From the NCBI RefSeq assembly GCF_004210375.1, contig NC_134832.1, positions 154,997,592 through 155,061,591 on the forward strand: a DNA stretch of 64,000 nt. The letters are read 5' to 3'. Positions 58,995 to 64,000 of this stretch are shown one piece after another. The stretch comes from Tachypleus tridentatus (lineage: Eukaryota; Arthropoda; Merostomata; Xiphosura; Limulidae). How positions within the stretch are numbered: position 1 is the first letter of the stretch; each line of letters begins with the position of its first letter. The position numbers and the translations under genes are program-made. The notes beneath the pieces were generated by a model, which saw only the letters and a list, made by a program, of their open reading frames with translations, had not been told where the DNA came from and did no database searches.

Positions 58995-59486
58995 CCTCTT
59001 TCATGATGACGAGAAACCCACTTGAAGTAAAAATATATGTCAGGACGGCTAGTGTGAGTATGAACATTTTTACTAATAAAGCAGGCCCGGCATGGCCAAG
59101 CGTGTTTAGGCGTGCGACTGGTAATCTGAGGGTCGCGGGTCCGCATCCCCGTCGCGCCAAACATGCTTGCCCTTTCAGCCATGGGGGCGTTATAATGTGA
59201 CGATCAATCTCACGTTTCGTTGGTAAAAGAGTAGCCCAAGTGTTGGCGGTGGGTGGTGATGACTAGCTGCCTTCCCTCTAGTCTTTCACAGTTAAATTAA
59301 AGACGGCTAGCACAGATAGCCCTCGAGTAGCTTTGTGCGAAATTCAAAAACAAACAAACTAATAAAGCAAAAAACAACGTTTCGACCTTAACAAAAGGAG
59401 CTTCCTGAAGATGACCTAAGAAAGTCGAAGCGTTGTTCTCTGCTTTATTAGTAAAAGTGTTAATACCCATACCAGCTGTTCTGCTT
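58995..59486. mobile_element. Palindromic member of dispersed repeat family A (ACGTTTCGACC family), split by a SINE
   Basis: The left arm (58995-59083 and 59358-59389) reads CACTTGAAGTAAAAATATAT, GGCTAGTGTGAGTATGAACA, ACTAATAAAGC and AACAACGTTTCGACC. After CTGAAGATGACCTAAG (59406-59421) the right arm repeats this in reverse: GTCGAAGCGTTGTTC, TGCTTTATTAGTAAAAGTG, TTAATACCCATACCAGCTG. It is an inverted-repeat, foldback-like element without coding capacity. The right arm leads into the 41-bp array at 59428. Confidence 0.75.
59072..59369 (+). mobile_element. Long tRNA-headed SINE, full length, with 12-bp target-site duplication
   Basis: Element 59084-59357. GGCCCGGCATGGCCAAGCGT, B box GGGTCCGCATCCCC, then the complete body and a CAAAAACAAACAA tail. 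ACTAATAAAGCA flanks it exactly (59072-59083 and 59358-59369). It lies within the left arm of the dispersed family-A repeat. Confidence 0.95.
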
Positions 59487-60466
59487 TATTAGTAAAAAGT
59501 GTTAATACCCATACCAGCCGTTCTGCTTTATTAGTAAAAGTGTTAATACCCATACCAGCTGTTCTGCTTTATTAGTAAAAGTGTTAATACCCATACCAGC
59601 TGTTCTGCTTTATTAGTAAAAGTGTTAATACCCATACCAGCTGTTCTGATTTATCAGTAAAAGTGTTAATACCCATACCAGCTGTTCTGATTTATCAGTA
59701 AAAGTGTTAATACCCATACCAGCTGTTCTGCTTTATCAGTAAAAGTGTTAATACCCATACCAACTGCTCTGCTTTATCAGTAAAAGTGTTAATACCCATA
59801 CCAGCTGTTATGATTTATCAGTAAAAGTGTTAATACCCATACCAGATGTTCTGCTTTATGAGTAAAAGTGTTAATACCCATACCAGCTGTTCTGCTTTAT
59901 CAGTAAAAGTGTTAATACCCATAGCAGCCGTTCTGCTTTATTAGTGAAAGTGTTAATACCCATACCAGCTGTTCTGATTTATCAGTAAAAGTGTTAATAC
60001 CCATACCAGCTGTTCTGCTTTATGAGTAAAAGTGTTAATACCCATACCAGCTGTTCTGCTTTATCAGTAAAAGTGTTAATACCCATACCAGCTGTTCTGC
60101 TTTATTAGTAAAAGTGTTAATACCCATACCAGCCGTTCTGCTTTATTAGTAAAAGTGTTAATACCCATACCAGCCGTTCTGCTTTATTAGTAAAAGTGTT
60201 AATACCCATACCAGCCGTTCTGCTTTATTAGTAAAGTGTTAATACCCATACCAGCCGTTCTGCTTTATTAGTAAAAGTGTTAATACCCATACCAGCCGTT
60301 CTGCTTTATTAGTAAAAGTGTTAATACCCATACCAGCCGTTCTGCTTTATTAGTAAAAGTGTTAATACCCATACCAGCCGTTCTGCTTTATTAGTAAAAG
60401 TGTTAATACCCATACCAGATGTTCTGCTTTATTAGTAAAAGTGTTAATACCCATACCAGCTGTTCT
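59428..60466. repeat. 41-bp minisatellite derived from the dispersed repeat's right arm, about 25 copies
   Basis: The unit GTTCTGCTTTATTAGTAAAA plus GTGTTAATACCCATACCAGC is the same sequence as the right arm of the family-A element that starts the array. Unit types TTATTAG, TTATCAG and TTATGAG are mixed, and the CAGCC type dominates the right half. Confidence 0.95.
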
Positions 60467-61789
60467 CAGATGCAAAGTCACATTATTCTCACTACACTAG
60501 ATTTTTACTTAGTGACGTCAGAAATCACTTTAATTTTTAGATTTTCTTCACCTGCCGATAACAGTAGATAATCTCTATGGAATATAACAAACATTGTCGT
60601 TGGTTGTTTTTTGTTTGTTTTGATTTTCTACGTGTCATTAGAATAAATTTCGTTCCAATTTCATTTTCCGTATGTACTTGAAACTGCATTATTTGGATAG
60701 CACCGTATAATTATACTATACGTTCAATATTTACTAACAAAGCAGGTATTTTCAATGAGTTAAACTTGAAGCTTGTAAACGTTATGATTTGAAATTTAAA
60801 ACATATTTTTACTCATCACGCTGACAGTTTGCTAATGCTATTTAGTGAGAAAACAAACAAAAGCATTTCAAAATAAGTTCAAAAAATAATTCACCAGCCT
60901 TTTCGTTGTCTATTCTATGAAGTTCACTGGCGAAGCCTAATTAGGTTGTTTTTTGTCGCAGGTTAAAAATTTTCAAACACTTTATTTTTATTATCTGTTG
61001 TGTTTTCAAGGTCGTTGGTCAAAGCCTAATTAGACTTAAAAACACAGATGATGATTTTCATTAATCTTTTGAATTTAATTTCCTCTTTTTAATATTCGTT
61101 CAATTAATTCAAAAAGCAAATATTGAAAAAGAAATAGAGAATTTCTTCTTTCAACTTTAATTTCATTTTATCTCTAAATTCATGCAGAATTTTAATTAAC
61201 TGAACCTTTTGTGTTCACTGTATTCTAAATGTTACATATAATAAATAAACAAAAATATATTAATGTTCTTCAACTACGCCTCAAATACAACTGAGTCTCA
61301 AGTAGCTTTGTACTAGTACATGGTTGAGGACAACATTTCCAATTATGCTAAAACAACCAAGACTTAATTACAGATGTGGTAAACAATGATACCAGTAAGA
61401 AGAATACTCCGTCAATTCGCTCATGTGGTAAACGTTTTAATGAACTTAATTTAAGCAAATAATATTTGCGATTAACCAATATTTCAGAAATGGAGTTGTA
61501 ATTTTTTCATGTGCTTCTTTTGACCAACTTCGAATCTAATGTCTCCTTACTTAACAAGATACGTTTCAAAGACGAAAGAAAGGGATACTTGTGTAATAGT
61601 AAACAGTGTCTACATAAATATTAAATACACGTACAAAGAAGTTATAATTTAATTGTACAGGTCACTGGTTAAGTAAGAGCATTGATGCATTTTTCTTTCA
61701 TACATGACAATGAGAAGTGGGATTAGGGGATGTAAGAATAAGTTGTGAAAAGGTAGAAATATTTTCAGATAAAACAGTTTAATTTTTCT
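60467..61789. other. AT-rich sequence without recognised features
   Basis: The phrase AAGCCTAATTAG occurs twice (about 60935 and 61024). Otherwise nothing seen. 61670-61789 may be a diverged upstream part of the LINE tail that follows. Confidence 0.45.
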
Positions 61790-61903
61790 AATAGGGTGTT
61801 CGGCCTTTGAAATGATTTGCCTTCAAATGTTATAAAAGCAGTAAATTTAAGTGAGTTTAGGGAAAAGTTTCATAAGTATATGAATGATAAAATCTGGTTT
61901 TAA
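61790..61903 (+). pseudogene. C-terminal tail of a CR1-like LINE reverse transcriptase
   Basis: Thirty-eight codons read NRVFGL-stop-NDLPSNVIKA, then VNLSEFREKFHKYM and a stop. This matches the well-known RVxNxWNxLPxxVVxAxSLxxFKxxLDK end of CR1-type ORF2 proteins, with the tryptophan before NDLP now a stop. Only this last piece is recognisable. The next 100 bp may be the 3' UTR. Confidence 0.7.
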
Positions 61904-62159
61904 GATTCGTGAAAATTTATTTATTAATAGCTTTAATTTAGTTTAGAGGATGGAAGAGCAGAGATGGACCAGTAAGTCCTGCGTTGTTCCAAAACATTAT
62001 CTTATGTTAACATCTACTCTACTGATTGAATGATGTCACCAAGTCCACTCTCCCACTGTAATTAACTTTTCAAATATATGAATAGACTTTTGATAGTTAT
62101 TATCACATTTTTTTTCATTAATTACTTAATATAATAGAATTTTAAGATAAAATAATTAA

Positions 62160-62228
62160 GTTTGTTCTTAAGAACAAAGCTACACAACAGGCTATATCTA
62201 CTATTATAGCCACGGGTATCAAAGCCCT
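62160..62228 (-). mobile_element. Short tRNA-headed SINE fragment, subfamily 2
   Basis: On the minus strand: GGGCTTTGATACCCGTGGCT (B-box region), GATATAGCCTGTTGTGTAGC, TTTGTTCTTAAGAACAAAC. The A-box half is missing. Confidence 0.7.
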
Positions 62229-62278
62229 AAAATAAAATATATAAATAAATAAAATGTATAAAATGTGAAATATTTTCT

Positions 62279-62660
62279 TCAATTCACGCCCAGTGTTATA
62301 ACATGATCAATTCACGCCCAGTGTTATAACATGATCAATTCACGCCCAGTGTTATAACATGATCAATTCACGCCCAGTGTTATAACATGATCAATTCACG
62401 CCCAGTGTTATAACATGATCAATTCACGCCCAGTCAATTCACGCCCAGTGTATAACATGATCAATTCACGCCTAGTGTTATAACATGATCAATTCATGCC
62501 CAGTGATATAACATGATCAATTCATGCCCAGTGCTATAACATGATCAATTCACACCCAGTGCTATAACATGATCAATTCACACCCAGTGTTATAACATGA
62601 TCAATTCACGCCCAGTGTTATAACATGATCAATTCACGCCCAGTGTTATAACATGATCAA
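62279..62660. repeat. 28-bp minisatellite, about 13 copies
   Basis: The unit contains CAATTCACGCCCAGTGTTAT and AACATGAT. One shortened unit is at about 62425-62445. CACGCCC, CATGCCC and CACACCC variants are clustered. Confidence 0.94.
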
Positions 62661-63608
62661 GTCGAATTTTGTAATGATATTTCCAGCACTAACACACTCC
62701 GGATTGTTCTAAATCTATTTAACAAATTTGTTAAAGTTGCCTAACAATCTTAGTACTGGACGGTTTCAGAAATTAATACAAGTATGAGAGCAGGTTTAGT
62801 TTGTTCTGTGAACTTAAAGGTCAATTATTTGTGCTCGTTGGTGAACCACAACATAATGTGGTCTATTCTAACTGTGTTCTCTCGGAGTCACCCAATATTC
62901 ATAGTAGATAGTGACAATTTTTACAAGAACTTGATACTTACTTTATGCAAAATAAACGGTTCTCAACTTTTGTTATGGTATGAACGCTTTTTACAAGCTG
63001 GCAGTACAATATTATCATTAATTATACATAAAACATTACGCTAAGCTTATTATATTTTTAACACTGCACTCTTTATGCAGTCTCTTATGGATGTTTAATT
63101 ATTAGAAGAATTTATAATAATAGTATTAGAAACCAAACTATGTTCGCCATATCCATTGCCGACGACTCGTTTGACGCGTTTCGCTCGATCCAGAGATCTT
63201 CAGGCCTGCTGGGACACAACAAACATATTAATTATCTGGACAGTATTTATATAGCCATTTGAAACAATAACAGTTGTTATAGTTATAACGAAACATGATT
63301 ATAATTAAGTTAACCACGAAGATTCCTTGATTAACAATCGTTATAATCAATTAAATTTATCATAAGATATTATTGTAAATTCACATTTTAAATACCACAT
63401 TATTTGTCTTTATTTTCAAGAATTACTTGGATGTATAAAATTAGTATTTCAACTACAATATGTTCAACTTTGTTCAGTGTTTATTTTCTCTGTATGTAAA
63501 ATAAACGGTTCTCCGCTTTCTTCAACTATTGTTGCACAATTTGGAAAATAATGAATCCCCAAAATTCGATTTTCTAATGTCATTTTTGTGTACTTCTACA
63601 CGTTAACA
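62661..63608. other. AT-rich sequence with one hammerhead-like signature
   Basis: At 63168-63208, on the minus strand, CTGAAGA is followed by a CTC/GAG stem and CGAAACGCGT. An 86-codon plus-strand frame (62784-63044) has no motif. Nothing else seen. Confidence 0.4.
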
Positions 63609-63722
63609 AAGCCAACTACAGAAAAGTCTAGTCTATATGGCTTTACAACTTTAAAATCAGGGGTTTTATTCCTCTCGGTGGGCTCAGAAAATAGCCCGAT
63701 GTGGCTTTGCTATAAAAAGTAC
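63609..63722 (+). mobile_element. Short tRNA-headed SINE, subfamily 3, diverged
   Basis: GCCAACTACAGAAAAGTCTA, GGCTTTACAACTTTAAAATC, B box GGGGTTTTATTCCTC, GGTGGGCTCAGAAAATAGCC, GATGTGGCTTTGCTATAAAA. It follows the copy at 621 closely except in the A-box region. An 82-codon frame across it (63588-63836) is not a gene. Confidence 0.8.
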
Positions 63723-64000
63723 ACACTCTCTCTATACAGCTTTTCTTGTACACCGATTAATACAAAACAACTTACATTAAAACATTGTTTTCAAGAATTT
63801 TCTCATTTAATAATTTATTCGTTATTTCTAAATTAAATTAACCAGATGCTTTCTTTGTATTTTATATCACTTATGGCACAAGAAATAATTAAAATTGTAT
63901 TTAAAATGCTTGTTCTCATCATTCATTTCAGGCTGTGTCTGCCAAAAACGAGACGTAGCTGTCAGCTATACACCTCTAAGTCTGTTTATATGCTTTTTCC
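63723..64000. other. Sequence without recognised features
   Basis: AT-rich to the end of the window, nothing seen. Confidence 0.5.

Noticed and set aside
59084..59160. tRNA gene with Thr-like anticodon region (and similar heads at 1646, 9334, 12451, 22063, 35929)
   Set aside because: The heads are joined to the same SINE body, flanked by target duplications in several cases, and have imperfect tRNA folding. They are retroposons.

Overview
The window looks like non-coding, repeat-dense DNA from an invertebrate animal, most likely an arthropod and possibly a chelicerate such as a horseshoe crab. It is AT-rich and has no operons, no ribosome-binding-site-led genes and no intact long gene. It carries many tRNA-headed SINEs, decayed animal transposons (mariner, Tc1-like, Jockey-like LINE, CR1-like LINE tail) and an unusual load of minisatellites. 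The horseshoe crab suggestion comes from remembered similarity of the SINE sequences and was not checked by any search.

Minisatellites dominate. I count about 30 separate tandem arrays with unrelated units of 13 to 127 bp; adding their intervals gives roughly a quarter of the window. The largest are a 53-bp array (5642-6584), a 47-bp array (14634-15986), a 72-bp array (17777-18928), an 86-bp array (26377-27165), a 48-bp array (28497-31138), a 44-bp array (32107-33120), a 41-bp EcoRI-site array (54299-56268) and a second, unrelated 41-bp array (59428-60466). Long reading frames in the 48-bp and 53-bp arrays are by-products of periodicity.

Between the arrays lie at least 15 copies of one tRNA-headed SINE family (about 275 bp when full length) and about 12 copies of a shorter tRNA-headed family with two subfamilies. 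Six copies have target-site duplications of 11-14 bp that I could read directly. Several copies sit inside older arrays or repeats.

The clearest layered history is at 37004-44850. One 51-bp minisatellite was split by an internally deleted mariner (37614-38519, TA duplication) and by a 5.3-kb Jockey-like LINE (38958-44248, minus strand, 11-bp duplication). The LINE keeps recognisable zinc-knuckle, endonuclease, YVDD reverse transcriptase and RNase H remnants and has its own 36-bp minisatellite near its 3' end. Downstream are a decayed Tc1-like transposase (about 46960-47925), a 408-bp mariner-type MITE (49383-49790) and a small duplicated cysteine-containing reading frame (49842-50090).

I found no complete host gene. 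A few stretches with more CpG and fewer repeats (4091-5270, 23980-24330, 27226-28420, 34690-35580, 56560-57110) are the best places to look for exons or regulatory DNA, but I cannot assign any. The most interesting leads are the nested array, the transposon-derived 41-bp array, a hammerhead-ribozyme-like signature in three repeat families, and the higher-order structure of the 48-bp and 44-bp arrays.
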